From contig HG738138.1 in the NCBI GenBank assembly GCA_000499405.2, positions 4,328,368-4,392,367 on the forward strand: a stretch of DNA of 64,000 nucleotides, given 5' to 3'. Source of the DNA: Onchocerca volvulus (taxonomy: Eukaryota; Nematoda; Chromadorea; Rhabditida; Onchocercidae). A model generated the notes under the pieces. It ran no database searches. It was not told the origin of the DNA and saw only the letters and a list, made by a program, of their open reading frames with translations. The position numbers were made by a program, and so were the translations under genes. Below are positions 13,672 through 25,300 of this stretch, piece after piece (the stretch's first letter is position 1; every line of letters begins with the position of its first letter).

Positions 13672-14871
13672 ACTAATGCGTAAAGCCTTAGAATCTTAGA
13701 ATCACGACAAGATTTTGAGATGAATAATGTCTCCGAAAATTTTTATTTTGCGGGAATATTTACGGGGGACAAATCATTGTTTCAGGAAGATAAACCAAAA
13801 AATTTATTTGAATGTAAAGGATGCTCGCATAATGTATGATATTCTAGAAATGTAAGATTCTTACTGCTTTTTAATTTCTCCTGGCAGTTATACAGATCAA
13901 GAAAATGAACGATTTATAGAAATGGAAAAGTCCATGTTAAAGTCTCTAAGTTTCTATCATCGAGAAATAATTTCAACTATTAAGAAACAGTATTACATTT
14001 CGATAAACGATGCGAGAATTTTGAAATTTGTCCAAAATGAACCAAGTTTCAATACTAGCAACCTATCTGCAATAAAAAATCCATTACAAAAAAATGTTAG
14101 CTTGAATGGTGGAAAATGTTAAATAAAAGTAGCAACTTCGAAAATGTTTGCGACTGATAATATAAGTAAGTAAATTTGACATCCTTGATCGTGCAAAAAT
14201 ACTAAACTTTAAGATTGAAAACATAAAACTTTTCTTTTCCTTTTGTTAAGAGCTTTTTTTTAGTAGGTGGAAAGGAATTCAAGAATCTGTTTTGTGATTC
14301 TTCAATAATGCAAGAAAAACTAGCATTTCCAAGAACGATTGTTCGTATCACTTTATTAGCAATCATCATCGAATTGATGCTATTATTTTATACATTATTT
14401 ATGCAAATATTATTCATTAAAGTTGTCTTACTTTTATCATGATTAATTTTCTCACTAATTATGCTTAAAAGATTCAAAGACCGTGAATCAGAATTGAAAA
14501 TGTCGTATTAAATTAAATAAAACAGTGCAGCTCATTCTGTATTTACTTTTACATTTGTACTTTTACAATACTCCAGTCTACTCGAAATCATGCTACTTAT
14601 TTCGAAGATTTATTTCCGGATACCAACTTCAGCATAAATGGAAGATCAAATATTCACAATTGTGAAATGTGATAACGTCCTTCCTGGTTTTTTCAGCAAG
14701 TGTTTCTAATTGAACGAGTGTCTTTTTTTTTCACGTTTTATATTTTCTCGAAACTTTCGATCACTTCATAAATTCCGATTAAATTTTTTTCTTCAAATAT
14801 CCTTTCGTCAATCAAAGATTTTCAGTCTCTAATGTCGATCTTTGAGTTCGCTTCATGAACATAAACTCTAC

Positions 14872-14957
14872 TGAATCTTAATTTCAATTACAAAATACAT
14901 CAGAATGGTCAAGATATTGAATCTTAATTTTGACTATAAAATGCGTCAGAATGGTCA
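14872..14957 (+). repeat. Imperfect tandem duplication, period about 46 bp
   Basis: Two copies begin TGAATCTTAATTT and end CAGAATGGTCA, with several substitutions between them. Confidence 0.6.
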
Positions 14958-16076
14958 GGAATCTAACCATCAAAATAATTTCTGTCATTGAGAAACAAAA
15001 GAAATTAGAATGATCTAAGCTTCAGAGTAAACCACTCTATAAGGATGGAATTACATCGTTGTTAATCGCTACTGCTTTTATTTCCAGTTACGTTTATCAA
15101 TTAATATATTATTCCTATATTTCCGCATATTTTCAGTTACCTTTTCTGTATTATTCCTACATTTCCACAGAAACTCGGTTTTTGCTGTGTCCGTTTAGAA
15201 AATTCGATCTAATTTTTTTCTCAGATTCATTTGAGGAATTTTATAAAACTGATTTTTTAAAAAGAAATATTTATGGCCTGATTTTGAAGGATTTTTCTAA
15301 AAAAAAATGTTGGTTGAAAAAATTAGCTATTAAAATTGTTGAATCGCTTGAAACGCTCATACTTACGAATTTTTATTTTTATTGTATGTCTTTTCTATAA
15401 CAACTCATATCTGTACTTAAAAAAAATTTAACTGTACTGTTCTCAAAATCTTAGCAATGTTAGATGCAATTAATTCAACTGATAACCTTCTTGACATATG
15501 ATGACATCATGAGTGAAGTGGTGAACAGAATCATCGATTTATGGCTAAGGAGAACGGATGTAAGCTGAGCGAGAATTTCTAGAATACTGCAGTGATTATT
15601 TGTTGAAGATAAAGGTTGCGCATGTTGTGATTAGAAATGACAATTTCAGTCCTGTTTGGGAACAAAATACGACCATTTAACACTTGATAAGTGATAGTAC
15701 TGACTTGTTCATGCGAAATTTGATCACCTTATGGGCAAGTTTATTGTTCGAATAGTCCAATTCCAGGCATTCTGAATCGAAGTAAAACGTGAAGATAATA
15801 GACTGCTCGCAAAATAATTAATATCTTATCAGAACTATCTGACTGTAGCTTATCAGTAAGATATGGCTGAAGCTGACAAGTCGATTCGTTCTATTCACTT
15901 TCAGCTAGTTTTCCAATATACATCCACGACAAATCATAATAGTAATAATTTGAAGGTGAAATAAAGGAATTAATTTAAATATATCTCGAAAAAAAAAACC
16001 AGATTAATACATTGTAGAGAAAATGCACAGAAATGAATCCTGTCCAGCCAAATTTTTAATGTTACACAGATTTTAC

Positions 16077-16307
16077 TTAACTGATTAGGTCATGATCGGT
16101 ATGAAAGTTGTAGCAGATAAAATCCCAAAAGACATCTCGGGATGTGCCTTCCTTTGGTACCATAGAATTTCTCGTAGGACATGCATAACAGAAATCTTGA
16201 TTTGTTTTCATTAGTGAACCGATAGATGATCTGTTGCATGAAAATTCATTGAGTTTTGTCGCCATCTTTTTCGACCACCCGTGATGCTCTTTAATTAACT
16301 GTGGCAA
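16077..16307 (-). other. Unassigned cysteine-containing open frame
   Basis: An open frame of about 76 codons on the minus strand without an ATG at its upper end (first internal ATG near codon 15). It encodes a Cys-, Asn- and Ser-containing sequence including FCYACPTR and DVFWDFICY. No family was recognised. It could be an exon of an unresolved gene or chance. No partner exons were found. Confidence 0.15.
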
Positions 16308-16360
16308 TATATGCTATTGAGATGAGACCACCCAAGAAGTTCCTCCGGCAGCATTTCCAA

Positions 16361-16394
16361 ATTTTCAACCCCTTGCGAGCGAGAGGTTGAAAAT
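16361..16394. repeat. Short hairpin, 10-bp perfect arms
   Basis: ATTTTCAACC at 16361-16370 and its complement GGTTGAAAAT at 16385-16394 enclose a 14-nt loop that is GC-rich for this window. Confidence 0.6.
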
Positions 16395-16545
16395 GTTAGC
16401 GGTCGTTAGGCTTGTAGGTACAGGTGCAAACAATAGGCTTCGCATGTCAGGTGCCGTAATCTTCACTTATCCTGATATGCGAAATCAGGAGTGAGAAGAA
16501 GACTGCTTTGATGTATCTTCGCCAGATTTAGTCTTCTTTGTATGA

Positions 16546-16830
16546 TTGCTTAAGTTCCTATTTGGCTTTATTTCCAGATTTTCTTTACCATTCAATGAAA
16601 GCAGTAAAGTATGATTTTTCATTGGTTGCAGAAAATTAAAATTTTTTGTTCTAAACTCGATGTTTTGAAAATTTAATTGGCGCAAAAGTTGCTTAAGTTC
16701 CTACTTGGCTTTATTTTCAGATTTTCTTCACCATCCAATCAAAGCAGTAAACTATGATTTTTCATCAGTTGCAGAAATTCAAAATTTTTTTTCTGAACTC
16801 GATGTTTTGAAAATTTAATTGGCGCGAAAG
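16546..16830 (+). repeat. Tandem duplication, two copies of about 143 bp
   Basis: Copy 1 is 16546-16688 and copy 2 is 16689-16830. Both begin TTGCTTAAGTTCCTA and end ATTTAATTGGCGCRAAAG. Scattered substitutions and a small indel suggest a duplication that is not very recent. No coding frame is kept in both copies. Confidence 0.85.
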
Positions 16831-17383
16831 TGAAAGTTCCCATTGTGCAGTTCTACGACCTTCGACGAAGTTTCCTTACTGTAAGTAGTACAATTATGAG
16901 CTAGAAGTTTGTTTCTTCAGCCAGAAAATTAGATTGCAAACTTAAAGGAACAATAAAGCATTTAAAAGAAAAAAGGATTACATTGGAAATGAATCCCCAT
17001 TATTGTCAGCGAGAATAGTTTCATAACTTCAACTTCATAAATTCACTATTCAAGCTTAAAGTTTCCATAATTATAGATAATGATGAATTCTTTATTTGCT
17101 TCACTGCCGTAACAATTGAAGAACTATTTTGCAAAAGTCTTTTTGCAGCACAATTTCAATCATTTGAAAAGATATGAATGTGGAGAATACAAGCAAGCTT
17201 TTGTCTATTATGTGCTGAATTAAAATCAACGTTGCAGAATTGATAAATTATATAATCCAAGTATGAAGTACCATGTAATTATTATATTTTCAATGTTCGC
17301 CAAAGACATTTCTTCATAATTCTCACTTGTATCTTTCCTACTCATTATCAATTCGTTCACAAAACATACTGATATATTTCAAA

Positions 17384-17424
<41 letters not shown>

Positions 17425-17428
17425 AAAA

Positions 17429-17462
<34 letters not shown>
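17384..17462 (+). repeat. Long poly(A) tract
   Basis: About 78 nearly pure A residues are interrupted by single G and T bases. Homopolymer length here is prone to sequencing and assembly error. Confidence 0.9.
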
Positions 17463-17463
<1 letters not shown>

Positions 17464-18754
17464 AAAAGACGGAAATTCAGGCATAGTGAAATACAAGCGA
17501 TATGAGCTGTCTGTTTGTCCCATCTAAGTCGTTTTTCTGAATGTTAACTTTTACTGTTTTTCAAATAAGTTGTTATAACTCTTTCAAAAATTACTTTTTT
17601 GATGAAATATCTTTGTAATAATTCGGTGAAAATGAATCAAATTCAAAAAATTCAAGCTCTTTATGAAGTCTGAGAGCAAAAATCATAATGCTTCAATCAA
17701 AGTATATAGTTTAAATAGTTTATTTCAATCTTGATTTTTAGCAATACTTAGGAAATTCATTGTTTGACTTGTAGATTTATGAAAAAATTCACCCAATACA
17801 GAACTGGTTCACTCCAGTTCATGATTATTCGATGGATTCTTTCCTTATGATGACATCTTGTATTGAAATGTAAGCGATCTGGTATGGATGACTTCCGAAT
17901 TCGAGAAGAAACGCAGCTATGTTATTGGATCGATTAATTCAAAGTACATCTGCTGGACATTGGAGATTCCGATTTGGATTTCATGTGGCAGTGTTTTATC
18001 GATCCAGTTTACTTTTGGTGTATATGATTTGCAGCTGTTTTATCAACCGATTTTTACCAGTCTCGACTGCACTGAAATATATAGGTCTAATTTTTTTCGA
18101 AATCTGCTTAGTTCAGAAGTTCAATAGATGAATCCATTATTGGTTGGTAAGAGTACAAAACGGAAGTTAGCCAAGTTTGACAGCAAAATTTGGGTTATCT
18201 ACTAGATCAGAAAAAGCATCTAATCTTATTCCTTCTAATTTTTCGCATCTTTTCAATTTAACTTTCAAAAAATTTTCTCAAATTTGTTTAAAATTTAAAA
18301 GTCCTCATCCGGAACTATTTTCATTTTTTTCCTACTATATAACGGCATTTCTTTTGCAACTTCACGAAGGCTGTTTAATTTCAGTTTTAAATATTTAGTC
18401 CTGAAGTCTTTTTCTAATTTCATTCAAATCAATTTCGCTTCGATGTCTTCTCATCAATTTAGGTTAAGAATTCTAGACATTCTGATCCTACAGCAATCTT
18501 CCTCTTTTTTTGTAGCTTGTGTCGGAAAGAGCCGAAATTAATTATAATGGTTTATGCTGTTAAAGAAATTTAAATTTGGCATTTTGTGCTTTTTATTAAA
18601 TTCTCTACCGCTAATAACACTTTAACATTCTTGGTAAACAGTTTAACATAAACATGTATTAACTGGTGCCAATATCACGCACACTTCCAGTTTTAGAGTA
18701 AACTGTCTGTTACTGATTAGGTTTCTATATTTGTCATCTTAAATTTACTGTCAC

Positions 18755-18895
18755 TCAGGTAATCCATCATAACTGTTTATCATTGATAATATTTTTACAC
18801 TCACTCAAATAATCCATCATAACTGTTTTTCATTGATAATGTTTCTAAATTTTCTTATACTAAAAATACTTTCGCACAAGTAATCCATCATAAAT
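18755..18895 (+). repeat. Degenerate tandem repeat, about 60-bp units
   Basis: AATCCATCATAA recurs three times, preceded by TCAC or CAC elements. The first two copies share CATAACTGTTTWTCATTGATAAT; the third is shorter and more diverged. Confidence 0.65.
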
Positions 18896-19480
18896 TTCAT
18901 AACTACCTCCTAAAGGTAAATTCAACTACATTTAGTGAATCAAAGCTTAACAACATTCTTTCTGGATTGATAGTCAACAACTTCTTCTTTTCTTTATTAT
19001 AAAATCAACAGTTCTTAATCAACGATTTTTTTCCTTCATATTTTTACTCATTTTTATCACAACTGCTTCTTTGCTCCCATTTTTCATAATTTTCATTTAT
19101 TATTACGCTACGATAAATTTGTGATATAACTTTCTTGAGGTTTTATTACTTAAACTTGAAATAAAGTGTTTCTAATATAATCGCGACAACAATCATCCTG
19201 GACTACCTTAACGTCAAGCCATTCGAGCATTCTTCTTAACATTATTCCAAAGGAAAGGCTCCGAATAAATTTCAACAAAATTTCATTGATAAAATTTCAA
19301 ATAAATTACGACAGCTTGTGCCTGCTAAGTGTTTTTCAATTTTCTTGATGTGGTCTGATTTTCTATTTTTTATCGCTTGATGAAAGTTCATCAGCAGAAT
19401 TTAATTCTTTTTTCTTTTTTTCTTTTCTTTTTTTTCATAATTTTGAGGATCAATTTACGTGATATAATGATGATTGATTC

Positions 19481-19609
19481 ATGGATGCCATACTGGGAGA
19501 GAAAACGGTGATGCAGCTGGGTTCAGACATGGCTAAAATTCACCGGAATATGAGGGATGCGTGGTATCGATTTTACGAGGGAAGAAATGAGCATAACCAG
19601 GAAGCTTAA
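19481..19609 (+). CDS. Possible small ORF or exon, 42 codons, unknown
   Basis: From ATG at 19481 the frame runs 42 codons to TAA with more G/C than its surroundings. It encodes a hydrophilic, protein-like sequence containing MQLGSDMAKIHRN and DAWYRFYEGR. No family was recognised and no neighbouring exon was found. It may be a small peptide gene, a remnant of a mobile element, or chance. Confidence 0.2.
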   Translation: MDAILGEKTVMQLGSDMAKIHRNMRDAWYRFYEGRNEHNQEA

Positions 19610-19932
19610 GTTATTTCCACTAATATTGATCGGAAAAGTTGCTAAAATTGATTGAATTTGATGAATTCGATCGATTAACTTGATGTCTAGTAAAAATCAA
19701 TAAAAGTAATTGGCATCAAATGGCAGTTCTTTTAAGCTGATATATTTTTGAAATGACGTTAAGCTAAGCACCCTTTCATCAGATTTAATAGGCATAATTG
19801 CATTAAAACAAGATGCGAAATTTCAGTATTAAATGGACGGAGTAAGTTAACATAGAAAATTTGTGAAGGGGTATTTTACACAGATGTTTGGAATAAGGCA
19901 TGTGGTATGATTAGGCCATATATGAGGATATG

Positions 19933-20042
19933 ATGAATGTAAAGACTAGGCCACATTCACAGCCACATGCTAACAATTCATAAGGATATCATGTTCAATA
20001 TGAATGTAAAGACTAGGCAGCATTCACAGCCACATGCTAACA
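19933..20042 (+). repeat. Direct repeat, period 67 bp
   Basis: ATGAATGTAAAGACTAGG followed by CATTCACAGCCACATGC occurs at 19933 and again at 20000 with one or two differences. The second copy is cut short after about 43 bases. Confidence 0.8.
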
Positions 20043-21820
20043 AATTAAGAAATATGATCAGCGTAATCAGCATTCATTGTCGAGAATTCGAGAATTTGGT
20101 CAAATTCTGGGCGACAAAGCGAACGCAGCACAAATACATGTGCGTGCATGCATGCGTGACTTGCATAAGTCGAAAAATAAATAAATCTAAATAGATATGT
20201 ATAATGCCTAAGCTGGAGTATATCCAGCATGTTCTAATCTAATAGCTAGTTTTGGCAAAAAGCAAAGTGAGCTTTGCTCCTTTCTCGATCGATGTTGCTG
20301 TGATTCCTCGTCTGGCACGCATTAAATGCACACTCATATTGGAAATAATTCGATGGAGCTCTTAAGTATTAAACCGACCGTTTCAAGGCCTAGTTTGTCT
20401 TCTCTTTGGTCACTTCATGTTCAGTTACAGGTTAATATTCGAGTTGTTATAGTTAAATCATCAAAAAGTTGGAAAGTTACAAGTTACGAGTTGAAAGTTA
20501 CAAGCGACAGTTGGAACATTGTCAGCGTAAACATAGAAACTATTGGATTATTCAATGATCTATTAAGTGCGAGGTGTTTGACGGCGACGCGAAGGTTATT
20601 TGCACCTGACTTTCCGAGAAGGCCCATAAATTCCTTCTTTCATTTAGATTAAAATTTCTGGCAATATATCCCTCTGTGCTTTGAAACAGTCGTTACAACA
20701 TCGTGTCGTCACGAAATGTCCAACGAATTTCGCAAAAATGAAATTTCATTTAAACAACAAAATTTGGTGTTGTACTGATATCTTGTAATCTCTATGTTTA
20801 AAATTATTTGTGACCACATGCTAACAGGAGAGAGTATCTCTCTTCGCACAAATTCAATTTTTCACCAATCGGTAATTGTCCCATACGAATGTATTTACTT
20901 TTTAAAAAATGACATTTTACAAAACTTGGACATTTCGAAAAGAATTCCGACTATATAGATTTCCTGGTCATATATATTTTTTTGTGCTCTTATAACCATT
21001 ATAAGTTGCTATTTTTTGTTGTTTCATTTAGTGCAGAAAAAATCCTCAGTTTTTAGTGGAGTGCTGGAAAAACAATTTCGTTCTGTTTGATTTATTTACA
21101 GCTTTTCATCCTATGCTGAAAAATTTTTCAAAAAACAATACATTATTTAGAGTGAAGCGCATGATATCGATTTACGAAGTGTCTCACAAGTATCACTTCC
21201 AGCACCTTTATTCTCAAATCCGAACAACACAACATTGCTTCGAAACGTCAAAAGTTTGTCAGGCAAATCGCTTTTTAACAGTAACAGTAATACTTTTGAA
21301 TAATATTTTTATGATACAATCAGATTCATTCGTTAGTATTTGAACACATGATATTCTTTCAGTCTATGAAATGCATTTCTGAGGGAAATAGACTTTAAGA
21401 CTTAATATCACTTAATCAATCATGCTTCAGAAGTTATTTTCGAACAACGTAATGAACAGCGCTTCTTTGTGATAAAACTTTGGCCTCATGATATCACACA
21501 TATTCTATAATGAGTAATCTACTCTACAAATAGACAAAAAAAAAATATTTCTGAAATAGATGTTAAGAAGGGTTCAAAAGATCGCCGTATATTTTAGAAA
21601 TTATTACGTAAACAAGTAGAAAACCTTACTTTCCAGATATGGCTTTTGTGGAAAGTTGCGATCACTTGATTTAAAAGATTCCCATCACTCATAGGCTATT
21701 GAAATAATGTACCCATGGAAGTGTTTGTTTCGCTGTGGTTAAGAAAACTTGACAAAGCATTTATTTACAGCAAACTTTTATTTGTCATGGAAGTTATTTG
21801 GTCGAGAGCAGTGATATAAT

Positions 21821-22007
21821 GTGGATTGTTTCAGATTTGAGTCAAACATATCGATTAGACTCCTCGCTGGCAAATATTCGAGACGAGAACAGTTACATGA
21901 CACAACTTGCATATCAAGATCAGGTCATAGCCAAGCAGCGTAATCGATGCGTCTTTGAATGGCTGGAAGGGATTGAGAAAAAGACATATTTCTTACCCAC
22001 AATATAA
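21821..22007 (+). other. Possible coding exon, unknown protein
   Basis: An open frame from ATG at 21821 to TAA at 22007, crossing a TTTCAG at about 21834, encodes a balanced, charged sequence with SSLANIRDENS, AYQDQVIAKQRN and CVFEWLEGIEKK. Composition is more protein-like than neighbouring frames. It might be the terminal exon of a gene that was not assembled. No family was recognised. Confidence 0.25.
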
Positions 22008-22224
22008 TTTCCCCATATTACTGTAGTTAATTTTAAGGTTGGTTCAAAGCATATTAATTTGAAAATTAGGTAAAGATGCTAATAGTAGATAGTGGTACAT
22101 GCTCTTCATCACATAAAAATAGAAGGAAACGAATTTTTGAGGCATCTAATTGGTTTCACAAAAACAAAAAAATGTAAAAATGCTGTAAATTTCTTTCCTA
22201 TTTCATGGATGAATATGCCACGAC

Positions 22225-22303
22225 GGGTTCCATACCACTTTTTCCAGTTAGATCCAATAGAAGCGGGTTCCAAACCATTTTTTCTAATTAGGTCCAGCAG
22301 AGT
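22225..22303 (+). repeat. Imperfect tandem duplication, period 40 bp
   Basis: Two adjacent copies start GGGTTCCA and contain ACCAYTTTTTCYARTTAG. Confidence 0.7.
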
Positions 22304-25300
22304 ATACCTAACTGTTATTATTGCAACTGCTCAGTTTCCAAGAAGCACCCATTAAAAATGATTTCTAATGTATCGAACTTTCTCACTATTCCTATTAGAT
22401 CAAATGAGCCATGTCCAGTTAAATTCCATATCGCTAATACTTTTCAGTTCATTTGTACTATCGCTTAAAAATATAATAAGTACTTATATTAATGATGATT
22501 CTGATTACAATTACCCCAAATGATTTGTAGTCATTGGTTATGATAAAAACATATATGCTACCGGATTATCGAAAACAAATTAGCCTCGGAAAATCACGGT
22601 GTTTTCAAAATTGTAAAGTGTATCTATTGATTCTGCTATATGTTCCCTTTCACTATTTTTGGTTAAAATTTGGATGAAAAAAATAAAGTAAAAATATGAA
22701 TTTTCAATAGCTATTATGATCGAGATCGTTTAAACATTCTAACATCATTTCTCAGAAGATTGAAATTACGATGGCACACAAGACTTGTTATAAGTCTTAA
22801 GACGTCAGAATGAGTGAGATGAAACTGATTTAAGTTGACGTTGTCGAAAGAAACTGAACATTTGGTAAGGAATCTTCATGCCGATGAGTGAAGTTACATC
22901 GATAAGAATAATGAAGTTACTCATGTCCGAATTATCTAAATATCAATCAATATACTGGAATCGACATCATTAGGAGAATAACTGTTCATCACAGAAAGCC
23001 TATCTTTTGTTGACAGCGAAATATATTCTATTCAGAAACGCGTGAGATCTCTATGAATAGCAACGGGATATTTTTGATGCATATAAACGTAGCTTTGATA
23101 TCTCCGTCTTGTGATACGATGAATAAGGCTCGCATATTCTTCCAAGATTATCATCACTCTTTTTCTGATATATTCAAAACTTGGGCTGAAACAAAGGAAA
23201 GATTAATTGTTTTGATAATAATTTTATAATGACGATAAGGTTTTAGACGATCTTCACATTAATCAACTTTTTTTTGTATCGACTTTTTCTGCGAAATAAG
23301 TCATGAGTTGCTCTTCTACTTTGCAATTTATTTAGAGAAATATGAATGATTCTCTTCTAAAATTTGCTAAAAAATGTAAACTAGAAATTGCTTTAAATTT
23401 TAAAAGAGCCATCATAGTCATGCTTCAAAAGGCAGAAATTCATATGTAAAGGGTAAGGCACTTGAAAATTTTCGAAAATTTGATTGAAATTGAAATGCAT
23501 GCTCCGTCTTCGGCTTTTGTGTTTTTTGATGCGTTTCTTACAAAAAAAAAAACATTCATGAAATCATAATAATAATGGAAGTATATTAATGGATACCTTA
23601 TTATTCTTACAGTTTAGTGTTTTATTGGCTTCAGTATTTTATCTCCACATTGTGAATAATAATAAGTTCGAAATAATTAACTGAAGTTATGATAAAATGA
23701 CCAGGCCTACAAATCACGGAAAGTTAACAAATAGCAAGGTAATGAATTGAGTATTTTGACGGTTAGAAACTTACCTGATCATAACTTCGGCTAATTATTT
23801 TGAACCTAATGTTGAAGTAAAAACCATTAACTGGATCTAAACTTCCACTTATGTACCATAAAACTTCTTTTCATAGAAACGTTAATGTTCCTACAGAAAT
23901 AGTAATTCAGATGTTAATAGAGCTGTTTCCATATCAAATCTGAAAAATTGTGGATATTTTTTGCAGCAATTTTCGAAACTGTTTAAATTTCATCATTTTT
24001 TCGCATCACATTAGTCACTTTCACATTTAATGCAAATCGAATTTTTATATTGAGTAATTCTTCATTTGTTATTTCAAGGCGATATCAATAGGTGAATCAT
24101 ACAATGGACTGCTCCGTGCAATTAATTATCACAGCATTTCGATATTTGGCATTTAATATGGTGGTCAAAGAAAAGGCTAAAAAATTGTTTGAAAAATTTT
24201 TTAGTGTGCTGATTGAAAAAAATTCGACTGAAAAGATTAGCTTTGAGAGGAGAAGAATAAGTGTTATATATTATTTTTTATCTTACTTGTTTTTTGTTTC
24301 TGTCATTGAATAAAAAGAAATTCTTGAACATCAACAATCATATCAGGAATTGGAACTGTGACAACAGAGGACAGAGCTAAATGTCTATTGATGCATTTGC
24401 AGGAAATTTCCTGGAATCTCGATGATTTCTATTGATTTTTACTAATACATTTTTTCATATCTGTTAAGTGAAAGCAATGTGAGCAGGTATTTTTCCACAC
24501 TGGTATTTCATTGGAATTGCAGAATTATTTTTATGGTCCCTTCTTTTTTTTTTTTTTTTTTTTTTTGAGCGCAGCATTAGTTTTTTAATTGTTCTTGAAG
24601 GGCTGATAGATATCTCACAATTTAATCTGACTGCATATATTTTTGTATTCCGTATTTTCTAGATCTAAAGTTTTGCTTATCTTTTTGCTAATATTTCAAT
24701 ACTGATAATATCTCTAACTGTTGGATTTACAGTATTTTCCAATTATCCAATATATATGTCATTATCGTTTATTGCAAAATAGATTTTCCTGATCACTTTT
24801 TTTGATATTTCATTAAATGTGTTATTAGCATAAAATACGTGAAGTTTTTCGAATTTTAATCTAAATACGCAAACGTAAATATTGTTTTTTGCGAACACGT
24901 TGCTCATCCAAAAGTGGCCATGCTGTTGAAATGCAATGTCGCAAATTAGGAATGTAGTTATCTATCAGAGCATGGTTTCATGTCTTTTACGTTTTCGGTA
25001 TTTTGTTATCCTGAAAGGCTCTTTACATAATCTTTGCTTGCAGGGTAAAACTGTAAAATCTTAAAAATTGGAAAGATCTTCTGTCCTATTCTTAAATCAA
25101 TAAAACTTCTGTTAGCTTTATTTAGTAGTTGAGCGATGCGATTAGCCTACGATTGAATGAGGACAAATTTTTTTGATAAATGTAATTTGTAGCTGCTATT
25201 TTTTGCTGCATCAAGAAACACTTTGGTTCAGATGAAAAGGTCGTGTATTACTTTCATCAATCATATTGAGAGACATAATTAGCAATAAATGTAAAGTTCC

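Larger units (their letters stand above)
10648..16300. other. Gene-poor stretch, left part
   Basis: No recognisable exon. Several AT-rich open frames exist (for example 10860-11120 +, 13178-13447 +, 15059-15400 +), but their predicted proteins are rich in Phe, Ile, Lys and Ser with no motif, as expected of random AT-rich DNA. A hairpin at 12027-12090 and short tandem duplications are listed separately. Confidence 0.5.

Noticed and set aside
15059..15400. 113-codon plus-strand open frame with hydrophobic stretches
   Set aside because: Composition (Phe, Tyr, Ile, Ser) is that of AT-rich chance frames, with no motif, no splice partner and no clear start context.
17327..17527. Open frames rich in Lys or Phe on both strands
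   Set aside because: They are translations of the long poly(A) tract and have no protein character.
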